12,018 nucleotides of DNA from an uncultured Amaricoccus sp. (lineage in GTDB: Bacteria > Pseudomonadota > Alphaproteobacteria > Rhodobacterales > Rhodobacteraceae). Shown piece after piece: positions 1 to 6,807 of the stretch (positions are counted from its first letter, which is position 1; each line of letters begins with the position of its first letter). A model generated the notes under the pieces. The model saw nothing but the letters and a program-made list of their open reading frames with translations. It had not been told where the DNA came from and searched no databases. Where the stretch lies: assembly GCF_937891315.1 (NCBI RefSeq), contig NZ_CALAGI010000005.1, positions 1 through 12,018 on the forward strand. Reading direction: 5' to 3'. The position numbers and the translations under genes are program-made.

Positions 1-583
1 GAAAATTGAAATCGTGAGCGCCGGTTCCCTTCCCAGGGGAAAGCTTGGGCATTGGGACCAGATGCGTGCGTGCCCTTCCAAGGGGTGCGCGCGCCGGTGG
101 GGGTACAAGGGTGCATGGGGTGCGGGTGTGTTTCATGTCGCCGGCCAGCCTATCACATTATGTCAGCAATGCTTACCTATTTGAGCGGCGCAAAGCCCGC
201 CCCCGCTCCTCTCCCCCATCTTGTAGGGAGAGGCCCTTCGCTTCCTCGGCCCGTATCCACGCGATGCCTTTTATCGGGGGCCAGCCGCTCTCCCCTGCGC
301 TTCACACGCAGCCCGGTCGCAGGAGCCATCCCCGGTTCCGGTCCCCGATCCATCAGCCGTGGCCTAGGTCGGTGGGTTCAATCGTCGCGTTTCTGAGCGG
401 GACCAGAAGGAGCCGTGCCCGCTCGGGGTGGGGGTAGTGATTGGTTCCCCGGGCCGTCATTTCCCGCTGAATTCGCTCAGCGGTCAGAAGCTATGGCGAT
501 TGGAGGGATATGCCCGGCAAGCCGGTATGCTCCGATGAATGAAGCTCCCCGCCCCGTGCCAAAGACGCGGAGAGCGGGGTGGT
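1..583. other. Region without a convincing gene
   Basis: Reading frames here are short, overlapping and rich in Arg, Pro and Ser, as expected of chance frames in GC-rich DNA. None shows a recognisable motif or a good ribosome binding site. I looked for tRNA arms and saw none. The only distinct structure is the inverted repeat at 208-233. The stretch lies downstream of the minus-strand gene pair and may be non-coding or the eroded outer part of an integrated element. Confidence 0.5.
208..233. repeat. 8-bp perfect inverted repeat (hairpin)
   Basis: CCTCTCCC (208-215) pairs perfectly with GGGAGAGG (226-233) around a 10-base loop. No T-run follows on either strand, so a standard intrinsic terminator is not supported. 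It resembles the scattered CTCTCCC/GGGAGAG palindromes of many alphaproteobacterial intergenic regions, but only one copy is present here. Confidence 0.4.
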
Positions 584-820
584 TCAGTCCTCGATGAGGA
601 TCAGATCGTCGTCCTGCGCGAACAGCTCAGAGACGAGCCGCCGCATCAGCGCGAGCTGCTTCGGGGTGGGGTTCCAGCCCTTGCGCCTCGACTGGGCGCG
701 AATGCTCCGTGCAAAGTCGCGCGCCCAATCGTTCTTCGCGGCCCGTGCGATGGTCGGGAGCCAGTGCAAGCACTCGTCCACGCTCCGCTCGCCGATCTCG
801 GGAAAGGTCTCGCGCTTCAT
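584..820 (-). CDS. Small conserved-looking protein of unknown function (78 aa)
   Basis: A 78-residue protein read leftwards. Its ATG lies inside the stop of the gene before it (ATGA overlap, 817-820), which strongly suggests translational coupling and that both frames are real. It is charged and lacks signal peptide or membrane segment, so it is probably cytoplasmic. The middle is basic (RSIRAQSRRKGW) and the tail is acidic (DDDLILIED). The segment PTPKQLALMRRLVSELF looks like an amphipathic helix. I do not recognise a family. With its partner it sits downstream of an integrase remnant on the same strand, so accessory or prophage-type cargo is a reasonable inference, but no function can be assigned. 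Confidence 0.65.
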   Translation of the reverse strand: MKRETFPEIGERSVDECLHWLPTIARAAKNDWARDFARSIRAQSRRKGWNPTPKQLALMRRLVSELFAQDDDLILIED

Positions 821-1266
821 GCCGCGATCCTCCCCACATGGGCGAGAAACGCGGTCTGGCGCGCCGGCCGCATCCGATCGAACGCGGCCAAGGCATAGGC
901 GTCAAGCTCGCTCGGAGATGTGAAATCAGCCCACTGGCGCGCTTCCGCCAGGAAGCTGTTGAATGGAGGAACGGGTCCATGCCCTCGCACCTGAGCGAAG
1001 ACATGATCTGCGAAGTGGACGGCTTCCCAATCGGTGAGCGCGTGCCACGCCGTGAGGATCGCAATCGCGCGCTCCGCCGGGGTGGACGGCTGATCCGGCG
1101 AAGTGGTAAGATCGCATCCGTTGAGTGATACTTCGATTTCGGCCCCGGTTGCGCCCGCCAGCGCGCCGGGGTTTTCGTTTGCATGCTCCGCTGTTAGGTT
1201 CGCCACCGGCGCATCTTCGCTAGCGGAATCAGAGGGGGATTTTTCGTCGTTCGCCAGTCCAACCAA
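817..1266 (-). CDS. Hypothetical protein, about 149 aa, start uncertain
   Basis: The frame overlaps the following 78-residue gene by four bases (ATGA), supporting coding. The N-terminal 60 residues are low-complexity and rich in Ser, Ala, Asp and Glu, so probably disordered. The C-terminal 85 look folded and helical, with WHALTDWEAVHFADHVFAQV and many aromatic and Ala residues. No membrane segment or known catalytic motif is visible. The start is doubtful: there is no ATG near the 5' end, TTG at 1264-1266 has no good Shine-Dalgarno, and the same frame stays open upstream into the integrase remnant. It may therefore start at an internal GTG, or be a piece detached from the integrase reading frame. 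I do not recognise the family. Confidence 0.55.
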   Translation of the reverse strand: MVGLANDEKSPSDSASEDAPVANLTAEHANENPGALAGATGAEIEVSLNGCDLTTSPDQPSTPAERAIAILTAWHALTDWEAVHFADHVFAQVRGHGPVPPFNSFLAEARQWADFTSPSELDAYALAAFDRMRPARQTAFLAHVGRIAA

Positions 1267-1373
1267 TTGATAAGGTTGTCTTGCGGCTATCCCTCCGGGC
1301 CTACCATGGTTGTTGATCTGTCGCGTCCTTTCAGTCGCGCGATGGTCGATTTCCCGGCTGAGATGTTGCCAGG

Positions 1374-1728
1374 AATTTCCGCGGCCTGATCCTTGGCTCG
1401 CGCAAGGTCATGGGCCGCGCTGTGAAGCGCCGCCCGAGTGATGGATTTGTGCCCGGGTCGGGACAGGATGCCGTGAGGCGGAACCGCGGTCTCGGCCAGT
1501 CGCCGCGCTGTTGCCCTTCGCAGTCCGTGGCACGCCGGTCGCCGCCACATCCGGCCCGAGATCAGAGCATGAAGTCCGAGGTCGACACCCCTCCCCGAAG
1601 ACACCGCGGATCCGAAGCCATGGCCAGCGCGGGCGTTCGGCCGCGAACCTGACGCATAAACAGACCTTCGCGCCCAAAAAAGCACCAGTCGCCACGCTCG
1701 TGCCGCGCCAGCACGCTATCAGGGCAGG
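1374..1728 (-). pseudogene. Tyrosine site-specific integrase, degraded C-terminal remnant
   Basis: Read leftwards, the translation contains HGLRRATARRLAET followed by GHKSIT, the box II His-x-x-Arg and Gly-His elements of the tyrosine recombinase catalytic domain at the normal spacing. The HGLR His is at 1527-1529 and the Arg at 1518-1520; the GH pair is at 1449-1454. Where the nucleophilic Tyr is expected (AALYS-type context) the sequence reads AALHS, the His codon CAC at 1422-1424 being one base from TAC. Upstream sequence that still looks like the family (ARHERGDWCFF, then GHGFGS) lies in two different frames, so at least one frameshift is present. The N-terminal DNA-binding part and the first catalytic Arg are missing. 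It is probably an inactive relic of the element that carried the two genes to its left. Family assignment rests on motif recognition only. Confidence 0.6.
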
Positions 1729-1779
1729 ATCAATGTTGCAGTCGCGAGGAGAACGCCCCCTAGTCATTCCGCATACAGC

Positions 1780-1806
1780 GCGGTTGGTCCAACGAAGGAC
1801 CGCCGC
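1780..1806 (+). promoter_or_regulatory. Candidate ANTAR (NasT) hairpin P1 in the nasA leader
   Basis: GGTCC (1786-1790) and GGACC (1797-1801) close a six-base loop AACGAA with A at position 1 and G at position 4, the two bases that define ANTAR-recognised hexaloops. The stem continues with a U-G pair and, past one bulged T (1784), with GCGG (1780-1783) pairing to CCGC (1803-1806). It lies about 90 nt before nasA. The structure is direct from sequence; the role follows from nasT and nasS being in the locus. Confidence 0.6.
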
Positions 1807-1830
1807 CTTGGCCTCGTCGAGAGAGGTTCC

Positions 1831-1842
1831 GGCAACGTTGCC
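1831..1842 (+). promoter_or_regulatory. Candidate ANTAR hairpin P2 in the nasA leader
   Basis: GGC (1831-1833) and GCC (1840-1842) close the hexaloop AACGTT, again A at position 1 and G at position 4. It starts 29 nt after P1, compared with 30 nt in the nrtA leader. The stem is only 3 bp with mismatches outside it, so alone it would be weak. Its loop and 3' arm overlap the competing stem at 1836-1872. Confidence 0.45.
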
Positions 1843-1872
1843 ACGTCCTGGTCCGAAGTGGGCCTGGCAGCG
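1836..1872 (+). promoter_or_regulatory. Competing stem (attenuator-like) upstream of nasA
   Basis: CGTTGCCA (1836-1843) pairs with TGGCAGCG (1865-1872) with one G-U. After a 5' bulge of six bases (1844-1849), GGTCC (1850-1854) pairs with GGGCC (1860-1864) with one G-U around loop GAAGT. The stem excludes P2, like a terminator in an ANTAR leader. It is followed by ATTGCGTTGG rather than a T-run and ends 8 nt before the GGAG of nasA at 1881-1884. Intrinsic termination would be inefficient, so control of ribosome access is possible. Confidence 0.4.
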
Positions 1873-1892
1873 ATTGCGTTGGAGTTCTCCGA

Positions 1893-4800
1893 ATGGCGTC
1901 CAGGACCGTCAAGAGCGTCTGCCCGTATTGCGGAGTCGGTTGCGGAGTGCTGCTCACCGTCGAGAATGATCGCATCGTCAAGGTGGCGGGCGACAAGTCT
2001 CATCCGACGAACTTCGGGCGCCTCTGCACCAAGGGCAGCACCTGCGGCCGGCCGGTCGCCGCCGATGGCCGCGCCGACCATGCCTATGCGCGTTTCGGCG
2101 GCGCCCGCGATCAGGGGCCGATCGCGATGGACGAGGCGATCGCCAGAGTGGCGGGCGGGTTGCGGCGGATCATCGACCGGGACGGACCCGACGCGGTCTC
2201 GCTCTACGTATCGGGGCAGATGTCGATCGAGGCCCAGTACCTCGCCAACAAGCTCTGCAAGGGTTTCATCGGCACCAACAACATCGAGTCGAACTCACGG
2301 CTGTGCATGGCGAGCGCCGCCAGCGGCTACAAGCTGTCGATCGGCGCCGATGGCCCGCCGGGATCGTATCAGGATTTCGACCGGGCGGATCTGTTCTTCG
2401 TGATCGGCGCGAACATGGCCGATTGCCACCCGATCCTGTTTCTGCGGATGATGGACAGGGTGAAGGCCGGAGCGAAGCTGATCGTCGTCGATCCGCGCCG
2501 CAACGCCACCGCGGACAAGGCCGATCTCTTTCTGCGGATCCGGCCGGGCACCGACCTGATGCTGCTGAACGGCTTGCTGCGCCTGCTGCTGGCGAATGGC
2601 CATGTCGACGAGGCCTTTGTCGCGGCGCACACGCAAGGCTGGGAGGTGATGCCCGGCTTTCTCTCGGACTATCCGCCCGAATTGGTGGCCGCCGCCACCG
2701 GCCTCGCGGAGGCCGACATCCGCGCGGCCGCGGCCTGGATCGGCGAAGCATCGGAGTGGATGTCCTGCTGGACCATGGGCCTGAACCAGAGCACCCACGG
2801 AACCTGGAATACCAACGCGATCTGCAACCTGCATCTGGCGACCGGCGCCATCTGCCGGCCCGGCAGCGGGCCCTTCTCGCTGACCGGTCAGCCGAACGCG
2901 ATGGGTGGGCGCGAGATGGGCTACATGGGGCCGGGGCTGCCCGGCCAGCGCACGACGGCGAGCGCGGATGACCGGGCCTTCGTCGAGGCGATCTGGGGTC
3001 TGCCCGCGGGCACCTTGCGTACCGAGACCGGCGGCGGAACCGTGGCGATGTTCGAGGAAATGGCCGCCGGTCGGATCAAGGCCTGCTGGATCATCTGCAC
3101 CAATCCGGTCGCGAGCGTCCCGAACCGCGAGACGGTGATCGCGGGGCTGGAGGCGGCGGAGCTCGTCATCGCGCAGGACGTGTTTCTCGACACCGAAACC
3201 AATGTCTACGCCGACATCATCCTGCCGGGTGCCCTCTGGGCCGAGGCGGAAGGGGTGATGGTCAACAGCGAACGCAACATGACGCTGATGGCGAAGGCGG
3301 TGGATCCGCCGGGCGATGCGATGGCGGACTGGGAGATCATCGCCCGCGTCGCGACGGCCATGGGTTATGGCGCGGGCTTCGACTATGCCAGCGCCGCGGA
3401 GGTCTTCGACGAGATCCGGCTCTTCTGGAACCCCCGCACCGGCTATGACCTCCGCGGGGCGAGCCATGCGCGCCTGCGCGAGACGCCGTTGCAATGGCCT
3501 TGCCCGCCCGATGCGCCCGGCGACCGCAACCCGATACGCTACCGCGACGGCCGAGTCAGCCAGACCGAATCGCGGGCCGAGGACGGGACTGTGCCCCGGC
3601 TCGTCTTTCCGACGACGAGCGGGCGAGCCCATTTTCTGCCGCGTCCGCACATGGACCCGGCCGAGATGCCGGACGCGGACTTTCCACTGATCCTGAATAC
3701 CGGTCGCCTGCAGCACCAGTGGCATACGCTGACCAAGACCGGCAAGGTCGCCACGCTCAACAAGCTCAATCCCGGTCCCTTCGTCGAGATCCACCCCGAG
3801 GATGCCACCGCCCTCGGTATCGACGCGGGCTGCCAGGTCGAGATCCGCTCGCGGCGGGGCAGGGCGGTCCTGCCCGCGGTAGTGACAGACCGGGTGCGGC
3901 CCGGCGCCTGCTTCGCACCATTTCACTGGAACGATGTGTTCGGCGAGAATCTCGCGATCAACGCCGTGACCAGCGACGCGGTCGATCCGCTGTCGCTGCA
4001 ACCCGAATTCAAGTTCAGCGCCGTCGCCCTGGCCCGCGTCCATGACGCCGCGCCGACCGATGCGCGGCTCCACCGGACGAGCGAGGACGATCCCATGCAG
4101 CCCCAGTCCATTTCCTCCGCGCGGAACGCCTTCTCCGACCTCGCGCGGTTCCTCGGCCTTCCCGATCTCGCCGCGCCGCCATTGGCACCGACCGAGAAGA
4201 CCTATCTCGCGGGCTTCATCGCCGGCGTCTCCGGCGAAGAGGCGGGGCGGTCGATGGGGGTTCCGATGCTGCCTCCCGGCGCACCGCTCGATGCCTCCAC
4301 CCGGCTCTTCATCGACGGGCTGATGGCCGGTCTCTATTCGCGCACGCCGCCGCCTCCCGTCGGCGCGCCGGCTCCCGGGGCCGCAGTCGCCGAGGCGCCG
4401 TCCGCCGCGGCGGAGCACGAGGTTCTCATCCTCTGGGCGACGCAGACCGGGAATGCCGAGGAGATGGCGCAACGTTGCGCCGATCGGATCGGCCAGGCCG
4501 GGTTCGAGGCCAAGTCGCTGGCCATGGAAGATGCGAGCCTGGGCGATCTCGCCGCGGCGCGCGACGCGCTGTTCCTGACGAGCACCTTCGGCGATGGCGA
4601 TCCACCCGACAATGGCGCGGCCTTCTGGTCGGCGATCGGCGCCGAGGATGCGCCCCGGCTTGAAAGCTTGCGTTACGCGGTGCTGGCTTTTGGCGATTCC
4701 AGCTACGACGAGTTCTGCGGCTTCGGCCGCAAGCTCGACGCGCGCCTCGCCGATCTCGGGGCGTTGCGCCTCGCCGACCGCGCGGATTGCGAGCCGGACT

Positions 4801-6068
4801 TCGAGGAGACGGCGGCGGCCTGGCTGGCCCAGGTCCTCGCCGGGCTTCCGGCGGACGGACCGGCTCCCGAATCCGGGGGCGAAAAGCCCGAGGGGCTGGC
4901 GCGAATGACCCGCCCCGAGGCGGTGACCGCCGCACGCGTCCCCGCGGCGGCCTGGTCGCGCAAGAACCCCGCGCCGGCGCGTCTGGTGCAGAACCGGCTG
5001 CTGAGCGCCGCGGGCTCGGGCAAGGAAGTGCGCCAGATCGGCTTTGACATAGGCGAGGCCGGCCTCACCTACGCCGCGGGCGACGCGCTCGGGGTCTGGC
5101 CGACCAATTGTCCCGGTCTGGTCACGGAAATTCTCGCGCTGTCGGGGCTGTCGGCAGAGACCCCGGTCAGCGTGGCGGGCACGGGCGAGATGCCGGTCGC
5201 CGAAGCGCTGTCGCGGCATTTCGAGATCGCCCGGCCGCCCCGCGGCCTGCTCGATCTCGTGGCGGCGCGCGCCCCGGAGACAGCCCTCGCGCCGCTGCTC
5301 GCCGCCGAACGAAAACCCGAACTCGAACGTTGGCTCCACGGCCGTCAGGTCGCCGATGTGTTGCGGGCAACGGGCCCGCGCCTCACGGCCTCCGAGCTTC
5401 TCGGGGCGCTGCGGCCATTGCAGCCCCGGTTCTATTCGATCTCTTCGAGCCCGTGCGCCAATCCCGATCGGGTGCAACTCACCATGGCCACGGTGCGCTA
5501 TGCCTGCGAAGGACGTGCGCGCAAGGGGGTCTGTTCGAGCTTCCTCGCCGATCGGGCGGAAGCCGGGCACGTGCCGCTGTTCATCCAGCACTCGCCGCAT
5601 TTCCGCCCGCCCCCCGACCCGGACGCGGCGATGATCATGGTCGGCCCCGGCACGGGCATCGCGCCATTTCGGGCCTTCCTGCACGAGCGCCGCGCCTCGG
5701 GCGCGCGCGGTCGCAACTGGCTTTTCTTCGGCGAGCAGCATCGGGCGAGCGATTTCTACTATCGCGAAGAAATCGAGGAATGGCGCGCGGACGGCCATCT
5801 GGGCCGGCTCTCCCTCGCCTTTTCGCGGGATCAGGCGGACAAGCTCTATGTCCAGCACCGTATGCGGGAGGAAGGAGCCGACCTCTGGCAGTGGCTTGAC
5901 GACGGTGCCTACTTCTACATCTGCGGCGACGCGAGCCGCATGGCCAAGGATGTAGAGGCGGCGCTGCTCGACGTGGTGGCCGAACATGGCGGCATGAAGG
6001 CCGAGGATGCCGCCGCCTGGGTCGGACGCATGTCGAAGGACAAGCGTTTTCTCCGCGACGTTTACTGA
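1893..6068 (+). CDS. nasA: Assimilatory nitrate reductase fused to CysJ-type flavoprotein reductase
   Basis: Cytoplasmic enzyme expected to reduce nitrate to nitrite using NADPH. Residues 1-716 are a NasA-type molybdopterin oxidoreductase. The [4Fe-4S] cysteines are C10, C13, C17 and C45, with conserved K47; C138 in SRLCMAS is the likely Mo ligand; a molybdopterin-dinucleotide-binding domain covers about 587-716. A linker (717-842) includes a segment like the N-terminus of sulfite reductase flavoprotein (TEKTYLAGFIAGVSGEEAG) and a Pro/Ala-rich hinge. Then come an FMN flavodoxin domain (about 843-985, LWATQTGNAEEMA), a CysJ-type FAD domain with RFYSISSSP (1179-1187), and an NADPH domain with GPGTGIAPF (1251-1259), YICGD and a terminal DVY. 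No BFD-type [2Fe-2S] domain is seen, unlike enterobacterial NasA. The ATG follows GGAG at 1881-1884. Such fusions are known in alphaproteobacteria; the separate NasC-type reductase partner is unnecessary. Confidence 0.95.
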   Translation: MASRTVKSVCPYCGVGCGVLLTVENDRIVKVAGDKSHPTNFGRLCTKGSTCGRPVAADGRADHAYARFGGARDQGPIAMDEAIARVAGGLRRIIDRDGPDAVSLYVSGQMSIEAQYLANKLCKGFIGTNNIESNSRLCMASAASGYKLSIGADGPPGSYQDFDRADLFFVIGANMADCHPILFLRMMDRVKAGAKLIVVDPRRNATADKADLFLRIRPGTDLMLLNGLLRLLLANGHVDEAFVAAHTQGWEVMPGFLSDYPPELVAAATGLAEADIRAAAAWIGEASEWMSCWTMGLNQSTHGTWNTNAICNLHLATGAICRPGSGPFSLTGQPNAMGGREMGYMGPGLPGQRTTASADDRAFVEAIWGLPAGTLRTETGGGTVAMFEEMAAGRIKACWIICTNPVASVPNRETVIAGLEAAELVIAQDVFLDTETNVYADIILPGALWAEAEGVMVNSERNMTLMAKAVDPPGDAMADWEIIARVATAMGYGAGFDYASAAEVFDEIRLFWNPRTGYDLRGASHARLRETPLQWPCPPDAPGDRNPIRYRDGRVSQTESRAEDGTVPRLVFPTTSGRAHFLPRPHMDPAEMPDADFPLILNTGRLQHQWHTLTKTGKVATLNKLNPGPFVEIHPEDATALGIDAGCQVEIRSRRGRAVLPAVVTDRVRPGACFAPFHWNDVFGENLAINAVTSDAVDPLSLQPEFKFSAVALARVHDAAPTDARLHRTSEDDPMQPQSISSARNAFSDLARFLGLPDLAAPPLAPTEKTYLAGFIAGVSGEEAGRSMGVPMLPPGAPLDASTRLFIDGLMAGLYSRTPPPPVGAPAPGAAVAEAPSAAAEHEVLILWATQTGNAEEMAQRCADRIGQAGFEAKSLAMEDASLGDLAAARDALFLTSTFGDGDPPDNGAAFWSAIGAEDAPRLESLRYAVLAFGDSSYDEFCGFGRKLDARLADLGALRLADRADCEPDFEETAAAWLAQVLAGLPADGPAPESGGEKPEGLARMTRPEAVTAARVPAAAWSRKNPAPARLVQNRLLSAAGSGKEVRQIGFDIGEAGLTYAAGDALGVWPTNCPGLVTEILALSGLSAETPVSVAGTGEMPVAEALSRHFEIARPPRGLLDLVAARAPETALAPLLAAERKPELERWLHGRQVADVLRATGPRLTASELLGALRPLQPRFYSISSSPCANPDRVQLTMATVRYACEGRARKGVCSSFLADRAEAGHVPLFIQHSPHFRPPPDPDAAMIMVGPGTGIAPFRAFLHERRASGARGRNWLFFGEQHRASDFYYREEIEEWRADGHLGRLSLAFSRDQADKLYVQHRMREEGADLWQWLDDGAYFYICGDASRMAKDVEAALLDVVAEHGGMKAEDAAAWVGRMSKDKRFLRDVY

Positions 6069-6228
6069 TACCGTCGCTGACACTGGAGTTGGCCTGGATG
6101 CCGGAACGGAACAATAGCCACCACGTCACTCACGGCGGCCTTCCACGGGCACGGCCGACCGGATCGCCGTTGTCCCGGCGCTCGCCGCGCGGTCTGCCGC
6201 CGGTCGGCGCCAATGAAGGCGGCCGGAC
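6069..6228 (+). promoter_or_regulatory. nasA-nasT intergenic gap
   Basis: These 160 nt contain no gene. GCGACG (6055-6060) and CGTCGC (6072-6077) could pair across the nasA stop codon, but no T-run follows. No hexaloop pair of the kind seen before nasA and nrtA was found. The gap is long enough for a separate nasTS promoter, but I cannot assign clear -35/-10 boxes. GAAGG at 6215-6219 is the nasT ribosome binding site. Confidence 0.35.
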
Positions 6229-6807
6229 GTGAAACTGCGGATCGCACTGGTGGAGCGCGATGCCGAACGCGGCCGGATCATTCTCGACGGACTGCGCGAC
6301 GCGGGTGCCCATGATGTAACGGTGATCAGCGAGGAGGCCGGTCTGGCACAGCGCCTCGCCAGCCTCGCACCCGATCTGGTACTCGTCGCCCTCGAAGACC
6401 CCAGCCGCGACATCATCGAGGCACTGGCGCTGGCCTCCTCGCCGATGGAGCGGCCGGTGGCAATGTTCGTCGACCGCTTCGACGACACGGCGATGCGGGC
6501 GGCGATCGAGGCAGGCGTCAGCGCCTATGTCGTCGCGGGACTCGCCCGCGAGCGGGTTCAGTCGGTGCTGGCGACGGCGGTGACCCGCTTTCGCATGGTC
6601 GCGCGGCTGCGCGCCGAGCTCGATGCCACCAAGACCGCGCTCGAGGAGCGCAAGACCGTCGACCGTGCGAAGGGCATGCTGATGAAGGCGAGGGGGATTG
6701 ACGAGGACGCGGCCTATGCGCTGCTGCGCCGCACGGCGATGGGTCAGAGCCGGAAGATCGCCGATGTGGCCCGGGCGCTCATCACCGCCGCGGATCTGCT
6801 GAAATGA
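6229..6807 (+). CDS. nasT: NasT, ANTAR-domain transcription antiterminator
   Basis: Cytoplasmic RNA-binding regulator of 192 residues, normal length for NasT. Residues 1-120 form a receiver-like domain (MKLRIALVERD, PDLVLVALEDPSRD, RPVAMFVDR, AGVSAYVVAGL). Residues about 125-145 form a coiled-coil-like helix, and about 130-190 the ANTAR three-helix bundle (DRAKGMLM, AAYALLRRTAMGQSRKI). At the end of strand beta-3, where a phosphorylatable receiver has Asp, there is Ala54, fitting control by binding of NasS rather than by phosphorylation. Start is GTG at 6229, nine bases after GAAGG; the nearby ATG at 6213 is in another frame. It overlaps nasS by ATGA, so the two are coupled. By analogy with known NasS-NasT systems, nitrate frees NasT from NasS to bind paired hexaloop hairpins in nas leaders; such leaders exist before nasA and nrtA here. 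Confidence 0.95.
   Translation: MKLRIALVERDAERGRIILDGLRDAGAHDVTVISEEAGLAQRLASLAPDLVLVALEDPSRDIIEALALASSPMERPVAMFVDRFDDTAMRAAIEAGVSAYVVAGLARERVQSVLATAVTRFRMVARLRAELDATKTALEERKTVDRAKGMLMKARGIDEDAAYALLRRTAMGQSRKIADVARALITAADLLK

Noticed and set aside
45..437. 130-codon + frame near the window start
   Set aside because: Composition is Arg/Pro/Ser-rich with no ribosome binding site or motif, and it overlaps another equally long frame.
547..579. CCCCGC...GCGGGG as terminator of the minus-strand genes
   Set aside because: Six base pairs with a 21-base loop and no T-run on the minus strand; too weak to call.
1264..1320. tRNA fragment or att site beside the integrase relic
   Set aside because: I compared both strands with tRNA arm patterns and found no T-loop or anticodon arm, and could not identify a matching direct repeat by eye.
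1865..1877. Sigma-54-like TGGCA...TTGC before nasA
   Set aside because: The GG and GC are separated by 8 bases rather than the required 10, and the site is only about 20 nt from the start codon.
6055..6077. GCGACG/CGTCGC hairpin at the nasA stop as a terminator
   Set aside because: The 6-bp stem has an 11-base loop and is followed by TGACACTGG, without a T-run.
2295..6083. Minus-strand open frame of 1262 codons covering the fusion reductase
   Set aside because: Its translation is rich in Arg, Gly and His with no domain pattern. It is the usual antisense shadow of a high-GC gene, whereas the + frame carries every NasA and CysJ motif.
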